Both the position numbers and the translations under genes were made by a program. 64,000 nucleotides of DNA from NCBI GenBank assembly GCA_964406005.1, contig CAYOPZ010000004.1, positions 86,525 to 150,524 on the forward strand, in the 5' to 3' direction. Numbering within the stretch: position 1 is the first letter of the stretch; every line of letters starts with the position of its first letter. The DNA comes from CAYOPZ01 sp964406005 (lineage in GTDB: Bacteria; Bacteroidota; Bacteroidia; Bacteroidales; SM23-62). Under the pieces are notes generated by a model. That model searched no databases. It saw only the letters and a program-made list of their open reading frames with translations, and had not been told where the DNA came from. This document shows positions 25,924 through 33,997 of the stretch, piece after piece.

Positions 25924-26763
25924 CTAATAGAAGTCTTTCCGGTTTACATTCCAGTATTTGATCAGTATGAACCCGAACAGCATTCCTCCGAGATGTGCAA
26001 AATGCGCAACGTTGCTTCCCGGCATTGAAAGTCCGTAGATCAGTTCCAGGACACCCATGCCGATTACCATGTATTTGGCCTTGATGGGGAAAAAGGGAAA
26101 GAAGATAAGTACCAGCGGCATGTTCGGGAAGAGCATGCCGAAAGCGAGCAATACCCCGTAAACTGCCCCTGATGCCCCTATTGTGGGAATATTCAGTTGA
26201 TTCTGCAGCAGTATATCCGAAATCCCGATGGCCTGTTCCTGCAGATGCATATTGCCCGGGTTTATAGACCACGATTCGGCCATCGCGAGCACCTGCCTGT
26301 ATCCCTCCGGATTTAACAAATGCTTGTAATCCCTTATAAGGACCAGGAACAGGTCCGGAGAAGGCGTATTCTTGAATGCCGTGATGTCATTGTAAATGGA
26401 TGAATACTCGATGTGAAGAACAAGAAGGTGTAATGCCGCGGCCCCCAGTCCCGTAAAAAAGTAATAGAACAGAAAGCGTTTTCCGCCCCATACCTGTTCG
26501 AGGACACGGCCGAACATCCAGAGCATGAACATGTTCATAAAAATGTGCATCAGGCTTCCGTGCATGAACATATGCGTGACGATCTGGTAGGGCTGGAAAT
26601 GTTCGGATTTGAAATAATACAATCCGAGTACCTTTCCCAGATCCACATTCATGGTTGTCCCGACCAGAATGCTGACCAGGTAAACAAGTATATTGATGAT
26701 CAGCAGGTTCTTCAGAACCGCCGGTGTATTTCCGAAAATCCTTATCCTTCCTCCTCCGTTCAT
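25924..26763 (-). CDS. Rhomboid-family intramembrane serine protease (upstream copy)
   Basis: 279 residues. HIFMNMFMLWMFGRVLE and the catalytic serine in GASGAVYGVL are followed by the histidine in AHFAHLGGMLFG. An insert of about 80 residues (roughly 110-190) sits between helices, which the downstream paralog lacks; it probably lies outside the membrane. It is the first gene of the run of two rhomboids and the EEP protein. Its upstream gap contains the repeats at 26.78-26.96 kb. Confidence 0.9.
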   Translation of the reverse strand: MNGGGRIRIFGNTPAVLKNLLIINILVYLVSILVGTTMNVDLGKVLGLYYFKSEHFQPYQIVTHMFMHGSLMHIFMNMFMLWMFGRVLEQVWGGKRFLFYYFFTGLGAAALHLLVLHIEYSSIYNDITAFKNTPSPDLFLVLIRDYKHLLNPEGYRQVLAMAESWSINPGNMHLQEQAIGISDILLQNQLNIPTIGASGAVYGVLLAFGMLFPNMPLVLIFFPFFPIKAKYMVIGMGVLELIYGLSMPGSNVAHFAHLGGMLFGFILIKYWNVNRKDFY

Positions 26764-26776
26764 ATTGCTTTTTTAT

Positions 26777-26963
26777 TTGATTGGATCCTGTGAGAAGTAG
26801 CATTAGAACCTGTTTTCCAATCATCGGTCTATATTTGAGCGGATATAAAGAGCAGCATTAAATCTCTGATTTGCCGGCTGCGGTTTTATATCTGCTCAAA
26901 TAAATCCGGCTGTAATCATTGAAAGCAGGATTTGCCGGCTGCGGTTTCACAGGATCCGATCAA
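26777..26963. repeat. Type-1 palindromic element split by a type-2 copy (B outer)
   Basis: The outer arms TTGATTGGATCCTGTGA (26777-26793) and TCACAGGATCCGATCAA (26947-26963) pair over 17 bases with one G-T wobble. Next to the arms are the two halves of a core: left AGTAGCATTA, right GGATTTGCCGGCTGCGGTTT. Between the halves lies a complete type-2 element plus flank. Confidence 0.75.
26833..26901. repeat. Nested type-2 palindromic element (B inner)
   Basis: The arms ATTTGAGCGGATATAAA and TTTATATCTGCTCAAAT pair over 17 bases with one wobble. The inner stems are GCAGC/GCTGC and AAATC/GATTT. It sits inside the outer element, as an insertion would. Confidence 0.8.
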
Positions 26964-27024
26964 TCATTGTCTCTGTTTTTAATATTCACCTTTTAATATG
27001 CAACTTGTTCTTTTCATCGTCAGA

Positions 27025-28836
27025 TCATGAAAATAACTTTTCGAGGTCTTCCATGGGCAGGATCCTGAGCACCGCTTTCCCGTCTGCAGTGACCCCGGGT
27101 TCCCGGCATGCAAACAATTGATCCATAAGTTCCCTCATTTCTTCCGCCTCAAGCTTCCTGTCATACCCGATCGCGGATGCACGCGCCATTGAAGCGGCCA
27201 GTTTTGAAGAGGCTTCCGTTTTTATATCTGCCTCCCTTTCCTTATAGTCCTTCAGGAACAATTCCAGCCATTCCTCCGTACCGGAAGATTGCATCTCTGC
27301 GGGTATGGCCTTGATTTCTATCCTGTGTTTGCCCAGGTCCCGGATTTCAAAACCCAAACTGCAAATATCGTCAAATATTTCAATTAGCAGCGCATGATCC
27401 CGGGCATTCATTTCAAGGGTCAGGGGATACAACTGCTGCTGTGCGACGGGTGATTTCCGGTCCAGGGTCCCGAGATATTTTTCATACAGTATTCTTTCAT
27501 GCGCCCTTTTCTGGTCTACGATCATTATTCCCGATTTCACGGCCAGGAATATATACTTTTTCTTTAACTGGAACAGGGCGGATGCGGCTGTTTCACCGGG
27601 CTGCTCCATTCTTTGTCGGATGCTTCCGGCGAGTGTTTCCCCGGCTGCTGAAAGATCCTTATAAAGGCTTTCCCACTGAGATGCACGTGTTGAATAAGCG
27701 TCCCCCCGGGGATCATTTATCTTATCTTCTTCAAAAGGATTGAAATCCGGGTTGAACTCTTCATGCGGGATACTGATCTTTCCGTCTTTCCTGGCAAGAG
27801 GTATATCCATGGCTCCCTCCCTGTCAAAATCCAGGGAGGGGACCATGCTGTTTTTCCCGAGGACCTCTTTAACCGTAGCGTGAATGACCCGGTATATGGA
27901 TTTATCTTCCTCGAACTTGATTTCCGTTTTTGTCGGATGTATATTGATATCTATGGATTCGGTGGGTGCTTCCATATACAGGAAATAAGAGGGAACGGTA
28001 TGGGGAGGAAGCACTTGTTCATAGGCCTCCATGATCGCTTTATGAAAGTATGGATGACGCATGAAGCGGTGGTTAATAAAGAAAAACTGTTCGCCGGAGG
28101 TCTTTTTTGCCGCTTCGGGTTTCCCGATGAATCCCTGGATGCGGATAATGCTTGTTTGGGTATTAAGGGGGATCAGGACCTGGTTTATGTTTTTCCCGAA
28201 CAGATTCACAATTCTCTGTTTTTGCTGGCTTTCAGGAAGGTTGTAGACCTCGGCCCGGTTGTGGGTCAGGCTGAATTTCAGTTCGGGCCGGGCCAGAGTA
28301 ACATGATAAAACTCGCTGAGGATATGCCGGTATTCGGTGGTATTCGTTTTCAGGAATTTGCGCCTGGCCGGTACATTGTAGAAAAGGTTTTTCACCATGA
28401 AATTACTGCCTTTGGGGCAGCTTACGGGCGCCTGGTTTTCCAGTTTGGAACCATGTATGACAATCTCCGTGCCGATTTCGTCCTCATGTCTTCTGGTTTT
28501 AAGTTCTGTTTCTGCAACAGCGGCAATGGATGCAAGGGCTTCGCCACGGAATCCAAGCGTTCTGATCGAGAACAGGTCGGAGGACCTGCTTATCTTGGAT
28601 GTGGAATGCCGTTTGAAAGCCAGCCTGGCATCAGCCGGAGACATGCCGCAGCCATCGTCGATGACCTGCACAAGGGTACGGCCGGCATCCTTAACATTCA
28701 CCTTGATATGCCCGGCCCCCGCATCGATGGCATTTTCCATCAGTTCCTTTACGACAGAAGCCGGCCGGTGAATGACCTCGCCCGCGGCAATCTGGTCGGC
28801 AACAGAATCCGGTAAAAGTTTAATGATATCAGACAT
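27025..28836 (-). CDS. mutL: DNA mismatch repair protein MutL
   Basis: 603 residues. The GHKL ATPase half begins IKLLPDSVADQIAAGEVIHRP and has the conserved ENAIDAGAG, DDGCGM and GFRGEAL motifs. The C-terminal dimerisation half contains DQKRAHERILYE, a variant of the endonuclease motif DQHAxxExxxxE that keeps D, Q and both E but has KR for HA. Endonuclease activity is therefore uncertain from sequence alone. A small conserved hypothetical gene precedes it by 4 bases on the same strand. Confidence 0.95.
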   Translation of the reverse strand: MSDIIKLLPDSVADQIAAGEVIHRPASVVKELMENAIDAGAGHIKVNVKDAGRTLVQVIDDGCGMSPADARLAFKRHSTSKISRSSDLFSIRTLGFRGEALASIAAVAETELKTRRHEDEIGTEIVIHGSKLENQAPVSCPKGSNFMVKNLFYNVPARRKFLKTNTTEYRHILSEFYHVTLARPELKFSLTHNRAEVYNLPESQQKQRIVNLFGKNINQVLIPLNTQTSIIRIQGFIGKPEAAKKTSGEQFFFINHRFMRHPYFHKAIMEAYEQVLPPHTVPSYFLYMEAPTESIDINIHPTKTEIKFEEDKSIYRVIHATVKEVLGKNSMVPSLDFDREGAMDIPLARKDGKISIPHEEFNPDFNPFEEDKINDPRGDAYSTRASQWESLYKDLSAAGETLAGSIRQRMEQPGETAASALFQLKKKYIFLAVKSGIMIVDQKRAHERILYEKYLGTLDRKSPVAQQQLYPLTLEMNARDHALLIEIFDDICSLGFEIRDLGKHRIEIKAIPAEMQSSGTEEWLELFLKDYKEREADIKTEASSKLAASMARASAIGYDRKLEAEEMRELMDQLFACREPGVTADGKAVLRILPMEDLEKLFS

Positions 28837-28840
28837 CCTG

Positions 28841-29119
28841 TCAGTAGAAAAACAAATAATACGAAATAAACAGAAGAAAAATAATGATCAGGATCAGCCT
28901 GGTGGTAGAGTATTTTTGGGATTTATTTCTTTTGCTGTAATACCGGGAGAAAGATCCTTTTGTCATCGTCCTCATGTTCCCCTCCCCGTTTTTAATACCG
29001 TATTCCTGCTCTATCTTCCTTATCCGCTCCTCAAGCTGCTCTTTCTGCTCATCGTAATAAAGGGGCTGGTAATTGAACTTCTTGTGCTGCGGTATTTTGA
29101 AGAACCTCGGAATTCCCAT
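28841..29119 (-). CDS. Small conserved hypothetical protein with C-terminal membrane anchor
   Basis: 92 residues. The soluble part has a predicted helix (QKEQLEERIRKIEQEYGI) and a basic stretch (FSRYYSKRNKSQKYS). A single C-terminal hydrophobic segment (LILIIIFLLFISYYLFFY) makes it tail-anchored. Similar small proteins are found next to mutL in other Bacteroidetes, as far as I recall. I do not recognise a function. It has a good -7 box and likely leads the mutL operon. Confidence 0.75.
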   Translation of the reverse strand: MGIPRFFKIPQHKKFNYQPLYYDEQKEQLEERIRKIEQEYGIKNGEGNMRTMTKGSFSRYYSKRNKSQKYSTTRLILIIIFLLFISYYLFFY

Positions 29120-29135
29120 ACAAGAATGTTTTCGG

Positions 29136-29143
29136 CAAAGTTA
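29136..29143 (-). promoter_or_regulatory. Bacteroidetes -7 box for the small ORF-mutL unit
   Basis: TAACTTTG on the minus strand is an exact TAnnTTTG, about 17 bases before the ATG at 29119. A clear -33 box is not seen. Confidence 0.45.
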
Positions 29144-29282
29144 TCCAATTATTTTCACACGCACCTCCTTCTGTTCATAAATACCCTTCCAGCAGTTATT
29201 TTAGGGCTTGGTTTTTAGGCAACTATTATGTAATTTATTTCCCGTAACTAAAATAAACCAACCAGTAACCAACACAGTAATT

Positions 29283-30143
29283 ATGGATAAAAGAATCAAT
29301 GATCTTTACGATGCCTACAGTTCAGGTCGGATGGAACGCCGCGATTTCCTCCGGAAACTGACTGTATTTACCGGCGGTACGGCTGCGGCCATGAGCCTGA
29401 TGTCATTGCTGGAAGACAATCAGGCAAATGCTGCTGCCGGTTCCCGGGATGATCCTGATCTGCAGACGGAGTTTATCACATACACGGGAGAATCGGGAGA
29501 GATAAAGGCCTATCTGGCAAGACCCCGGAATATGGAAAAACTTCCTGCAGTACTCGTAATTCATGAAATCATGGGGTTGAATGCCCATATTATGGATGTG
29601 AACAGGCGCATGGCCGCGGAAGGGTTCCTGGCACTGGCCCCCGATGCCCTGTCTCCCGTGGGCGGGACACCCGATGACCCCCAAAAAGCCTGGGCTATGG
29701 TGAGTGAACTGGATCCCGAAAAAACAACCGGGGATTTTGTGGCCGCGGCCCGGTACCTGAGAACGCATCCGCTCTCCACCGGAAAGGTGGGTTGTACGGG
29801 GTTTTGCTGGGGAGGTGGAATGACAAACCAGGTGGCTGTTTCTGACCCCGATCTTGATGCGGCCGTTCCTTATTATGGCGCACAACCAGATCCGGAGGAT
29901 GTGCCCGGGATCAAGGCATCCCTCATGGCCCACTACGGGGGAGAGGATGAGCGGATCAATGCCGGGATTCCCGCTTTTGAGGAAGCCCTGAAGAAGGTAG
30001 GTACCGATTATCAGATTTATATTTACGAGGGTGCCGGCCATGCATTCAACAATGATACGAATCCTGATCGCTATAATGAGGAAGCGGCGAAACTGGCCTG
30101 GGAGCGTACCATCTCATTTTTCAGGGAGAAACTGAAATCCTGA
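29283..30143 (+). CDS. Dienelactone hydrolase family protein
   Basis: I use the ATG at 29283 (MDKRINDLYDAYSSG, 286 residues). An RRDFLRKL motif before a hydrophobic stretch resembles a Tat signal, so the product may be exported folded. The alpha/beta hydrolase has the nucleophile Cys in GFCWGGG, the acid in the HYGGEDERI region and the histidine in GAGHAFN. Family members open lactones or esters, but the substrate is unknown. It converges on the sulfatase-maturase gene 10 bases away. Confidence 0.88.
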   Translation: MDKRINDLYDAYSSGRMERRDFLRKLTVFTGGTAAAMSLMSLLEDNQANAAAGSRDDPDLQTEFITYTGESGEIKAYLARPRNMEKLPAVLVIHEIMGLNAHIMDVNRRMAAEGFLALAPDALSPVGGTPDDPQKAWAMVSELDPEKTTGDFVAAARYLRTHPLSTGKVGCTGFCWGGGMTNQVAVSDPDLDAAVPYYGAQPDPEDVPGIKASLMAHYGGEDERINAGIPAFEEALKKVGTDYQIYIYEGAGHAFNNDTNPDRYNEEAAKLAWERTISFFREKLKS

Positions 30144-30153
30144 AACCGGTGAT

Positions 30154-31302
30154 TTAATTGCCCCGCTCCCGGATCTGCTGCTGCCACTGTACAGCGATGG
30201 CCTCCACGAACGGCCGGCAGTGTGTAAAGAAATATTTGTATCCGGGACACAGATAATTCAACCCGGGCTCTCCGTCAGGTGTTCTGATAAAGCGGTTCTT
30301 CGGGCATTCTCCGTTGCACATCGACCTGACCTCGCAATCGAGGCAATATCCGGGGAGGGTATCGAGCTTTGCCTGCCCGAATGCTTTTTGTTCAGGGCTG
30401 TCAAGCAAATCATCCAGGGAACGATCCCTGATGTTGCCCAGGCAGTGCCGGGCATCCACGAAATGATCGCATGAGTAAAAATCCCCGTTGTGCTCTACCA
30501 CCGGAACAGCGCCGCATGTTTGTTTGAATATGCATAATGTATGGTCCTGGTTGAAGGCGGTCCTTGCGGCCTCTTCGAAAATCTGCACCTTGACCCTTCC
30601 GATGTCGAGTTCCCTCCATTCATCGAATATGGCAGCCAGAAATTTCCCGAATGCTTCCGCGGGAACGGTATCCCTGCTTACTCCCCCGGATGCACCCGGC
30701 AGGGGCTCTACCAGCGGAAGAAAGCTGATGTATCTGGCTTCAAGCCCTTTGAAGAACCGGTACACTTCCAGCGGATATTTCACATTGTCTGCATTCACGA
30801 CGCATAATATCTCATTTGTGACCTTGTATTTCTGCAGCAGTTCGTACCCGCGCAGGGCTTTTTGAAATGTAGGTTTCCTGCCTTTCGAAAGGCGGTGAAT
30901 ATCGTGCAGTTCGGCGGGACCGTCAATGCTTATCCCGACCAGGAAATTCTCATCGGCGAAAAACCTGCACCATTCGTCGTTGAGCAGGGTCCCGTTGGTC
31001 TGTATGCCGTTCACGATCCTGCGCCCGGGAGGCCTGTGCTTGCGCTGCAATGCCACGGCATTCCGGAAAAATCCCAATCCCGCCATCGTGGGTTCTCCTC
31101 CGTGCCAGGAAAAGCCGATCACCGGTTCCGTCGAAGCCTGAATGTGGCGGACAATGTATTCCTCAAGGATACTGCCGGGCATGCGGAATGATTCGTTTGC
31201 CGGGAAAAGTTGCTCTTTTTCCAGGTAATAGCAATAACTGCAGTCGAGATTGCAGACCGGTCCCACCGGCTTGACGAATATCTGAAATTCCCTGGCTGGC
31301 AT
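30154..31302 (-). CDS. Anaerobic sulfatase-maturating radical SAM enzyme
   Basis: 382 residues. The radical SAM cluster is CNLDCSYCYYL near the N-terminus. A SPASM-type C-terminal domain has CGAVPVVEHNGDFYSCDHF, then CLDCEVRSMCNGECPKNRF and CPGYKYFF for auxiliary clusters. anSME oxidises the active-site Cys or Ser of sulfatases to formylglycine without oxygen. No sulfatase lies in the window. It is the last gene of an apparent operon with a TonB receptor and a SpoIIE phosphatase (gaps 9 and 19 bases). Confidence 0.9.
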   Translation of the reverse strand: MPAREFQIFVKPVGPVCNLDCSYCYYLEKEQLFPANESFRMPGSILEEYIVRHIQASTEPVIGFSWHGGEPTMAGLGFFRNAVALQRKHRPPGRRIVNGIQTNGTLLNDEWCRFFADENFLVGISIDGPAELHDIHRLSKGRKPTFQKALRGYELLQKYKVTNEILCVVNADNVKYPLEVYRFFKGLEARYISFLPLVEPLPGASGGVSRDTVPAEAFGKFLAAIFDEWRELDIGRVKVQIFEEAARTAFNQDHTLCIFKQTCGAVPVVEHNGDFYSCDHFVDARHCLGNIRDRSLDDLLDSPEQKAFGQAKLDTLPGYCLDCEVRSMCNGECPKNRFIRTPDGEPGLNYLCPGYKYFFTHCRPFVEAIAVQWQQQIRERGN

Positions 31303-31321
31303 GATTGGCTTTTTGCCTGTT

Positions 31322-33988
31322 TCAAATTCTCAATCCTATTACGCAGATATCGTCCACCTGGGCCTGGATCCCCATCCAGTCGTCCAGGGTTTCGCCCAGG
31401 ATCTGATTTTGCTGTTTCATGGACAGATGGGCGTTCCTGAGCAGCATTTCCTTGAAGGGCTTGTATTTGAATTTTTTCCCCCGCGGACCTCCGAACTGGT
31501 CGGGATATCCGTCTGAAAAAAGGTATATATTGTCCCCTTCCCTGAGCTCCAGTTCATGCGAGGAGAACTTGTCCATTTTCACGAAATAACCAATTGGCAT
31601 TTTGTCCGCCTGTATTTCATAGAGAATGTACCCGTTGTCTTCCAATGATTCGAAAACAGAGATGTTCTCGATTTCGGGCCGGGGCTGTTCCTTACGGCGT
31701 GCAATATAAAGCGGGTTATAGGCTCCTGCATACGCCAGTTTCCCTGAGTCATGGAACAGGGTGATGAGTGCCAGGTCCATGCCGTCGCGCTGTTCACCGG
31801 GCTGGCCCTTTTGCCCCAGTGCATTGATGACCTCTTTTCTGAGCCTGCGCAGTATGACCGCAGGATGGGTAATGTATTCCTTCTGGACGATTTCCTTGAG
31901 CAGTGACATGCCCAGCATGCTCATGAACGCCCCCGGTACGCCGTGCCCTGTGCAATCGGAAACCGTCAGAACAGTGGTGTTTTCGACGGTTGCGGTCCAG
32001 AAGAAATCACCGCTGACGATGTCCCTGGGCCTGAAGAAAAGAAAATGATCCGAGATCAGTGAATTCAGGGATTCCAGGTCCGGAAGGGTGGAGGTTTGTA
32101 TTTTTTTCGCATATTCGTGGCTTTTCAGGATCTCCTTGTTATTGTTTTCTATCTCCTCCTTCTGATCCGCCAGCATATCCCGCTGCGCTTCGATTTCGTC
32201 ACGCTGTGCTTCGATCTCGTCCCTCTGGGAGCTGATCTCCTCGTTCTTCTGGGCAAGATCCCTGTTCTTGTCTTCGATCTCGGCTTTTTGCTTTGCAAGC
32301 AATGCATTCTTCTTTCTTGTCCAGATGAGGCTTCCAAGGATCAGGACGGTGACAAGCAGGCCGAGTGCGGAGGTCAGGATCAATGCCTTTTTGACTGTTT
32401 TCTGCCGGTCCAGTTCAAGCCGGTCCATCTCCTGTTTCTGTTCCAGCAGCTGGATTTCCTGCTCCTGTTCCTTCTGCCTTGCGGAATCCTTTTCGAGCTC
32501 CAGGGTCATTATCTGTGCTTCCTGTGCCAGCATCCGGTTTTGCCGTTCCTGCTGCTCGGCTGCATGCTGCTGCTCTTTAATGGTCAGGGAATCCCTGAGT
32601 TTCTCATCTTCCAGCCTGATAAGTTCCTTCTCCTGTTCTTCCCTCTCCAGTTGAAGCGTCAATTGTTGTATGGCAAGTTCATTTACCTGTTCTTCCTTCA
32701 ATTTCAGGATCAGGTCCCTTTCTGATTTCTCCAGCCGGGTTTTCTTCTGCACGAGTTCCTGTTCTTCCAGTTTATCGGCCAGTTGAAGGCTGTCCCTTAT
32801 GTTCAGGTATTCTTCATAGTATTCAAGGGCCTGGACAGGGTCATTTCCATCACTCAGGATGCGTGAATAGGTAAGATATCCCTCTGAAAGTCTCCGGGGA
32901 TCCCCTGCCTGAAGGGCGGATTCGATGGAGTTTTTGCTGAAAAATCCGGCATTGTAAAGGTCTTCCTCATGATAATAGACCAGGGCGAGTATGTTTTCGA
33001 CACGTGACTTTTCACCCGGTTCCCCGGATCCGTCAAGGGCATTGATCGACATCTGAAAATAGGGTATGGCCTGCTTGTTTTCCTCCATATTCTGGTAGCA
33101 GATCCCGGCATTGGTCATCATCAGGGAAAGATCCTTTTGCGCCAGTCCTGCCTTCTCACCGTAATCGATGGCTTCCCGGTAGGCAAGCGCGGCGTTTTCA
33201 TAATCCCCGAGCAGGGTGAGGTCATAACCCATGTTGTTCTTCGTGACAGACATTTTTTTGAAATCCTGCTGCTGGCTGTACCGGTCGAAAAGTATCCCGT
33301 TGTATTCCAGGGCCTTTTCATAGCGGCCCGACATGCTGTATGCCCTGACCAGGTAATTCAGCACCTGGCTGTCATCCCGGCCCCTTTCATCAAGCAGTGT
33401 TCTCAGGTCGTTGAAATAAGTTATCGAAGAGTCAACCTTTCCGTCCAGCAGGGTTGCCAGGCCGATTTTTTCAAGGTAACCGGTACGGGCTGCATAATCA
33501 GATAAGGGAGTCAGTCGCAGAACCTTGTTGTAGTATTCTCCCTCTTTTTCATATACCGACTCGAGGTGGTAGTTATGTGCAATGCCGGCGTAAATCTCCG
33601 ACAGGGAGGACGTGTCACCTCTTTTTTCAAAGATATTGGCAGCCCTCAGGTAGTAGGGGATGGCTTCCCCTGCCAGTCCCTGCCGGTTGTATATTTCGGC
33701 GATAAGAGAAAGAACGGCGGTTTCTGTTTCTTCAGTGCCTGCCAGCATCGCCGATTGCAGGGCTTCGTTTGCCTGATCGAGCGCCAGGTCAAAACTGTCT
33801 TTCTCAAGGGAGTTCATAGCCTCGTTCAAAACGGTAACCGCCCTTGCGGAATCCAGTGATGCAGGCTCCGGGGTCACGGATACGGCTGCCTGGCCCGGTG
33901 CCGGCACCGGACATAGCATGGACAGCAGAAGCAGAATAAAAGGCTTCCGGAATACACTTCTTCTGTTTAGAGTCCGATTCATCATCAT
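31322..33988 (-). CDS. TPR-coiled-coil-SpoIIE-type PP2C phosphatase
   Basis: 888 residues. A signal sequence is followed by tandem TPR repeats (roughly 50-400), a long glutamate/glutamine-rich coiled coil (about 400-540), one transmembrane helix (about 545-570), a second coiled coil with repeated 'SQRDEIEAQRDEIEAQRD' heptads, and the PP2C domain. The PP2C domain has DIVSGDFFW, VSDCTGHGVPGAFMS and LFSDGYPDQFGG. It is a sensor-phosphatase with the same output domain as the 4944 gene but a different sensor. It lies between the TonB receptor and anSME genes, which suggests signalling linked to uptake. Confidence 0.88.
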   Translation of the reverse strand: MMMNRTLNRRSVFRKPFILLLLSMLCPVPAPGQAAVSVTPEPASLDSARAVTVLNEAMNSLEKDSFDLALDQANEALQSAMLAGTEETETAVLSLIAEIYNRQGLAGEAIPYYLRAANIFEKRGDTSSLSEIYAGIAHNYHLESVYEKEGEYYNKVLRLTPLSDYAARTGYLEKIGLATLLDGKVDSSITYFNDLRTLLDERGRDDSQVLNYLVRAYSMSGRYEKALEYNGILFDRYSQQQDFKKMSVTKNNMGYDLTLLGDYENAALAYREAIDYGEKAGLAQKDLSLMMTNAGICYQNMEENKQAIPYFQMSINALDGSGEPGEKSRVENILALVYYHEEDLYNAGFFSKNSIESALQAGDPRRLSEGYLTYSRILSDGNDPVQALEYYEEYLNIRDSLQLADKLEEQELVQKKTRLEKSERDLILKLKEEQVNELAIQQLTLQLEREEQEKELIRLEDEKLRDSLTIKEQQHAAEQQERQNRMLAQEAQIMTLELEKDSARQKEQEQEIQLLEQKQEMDRLELDRQKTVKKALILTSALGLLVTVLILGSLIWTRKKNALLAKQKAEIEDKNRDLAQKNEEISSQRDEIEAQRDEIEAQRDMLADQKEEIENNNKEILKSHEYAKKIQTSTLPDLESLNSLISDHFLFFRPRDIVSGDFFWTATVENTTVLTVSDCTGHGVPGAFMSMLGMSLLKEIVQKEYITHPAVILRRLRKEVINALGQKGQPGEQRDGMDLALITLFHDSGKLAYAGAYNPLYIARRKEQPRPEIENISVFESLEDNGYILYEIQADKMPIGYFVKMDKFSSHELELREGDNIYLFSDGYPDQFGGPRGKKFKYKPFKEMLLRNAHLSMKQQNQILGETLDDWMGIQAQVDDICVIGLRI

Positions 33989-33997
33989 TCGTCCCGG

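Noticed and set aside
27763..28815. A 350-residue frame opposite mutL
   Set aside because: It shadows the MutL ATPase half and shows no recognisable motif.
27025..28836. The KR variant of the MutL endonuclease motif as a novelty
   Set aside because: As far as I recall, related Bacteroidota MutL proteins often have a basic pair there, so it is probably a lineage feature.
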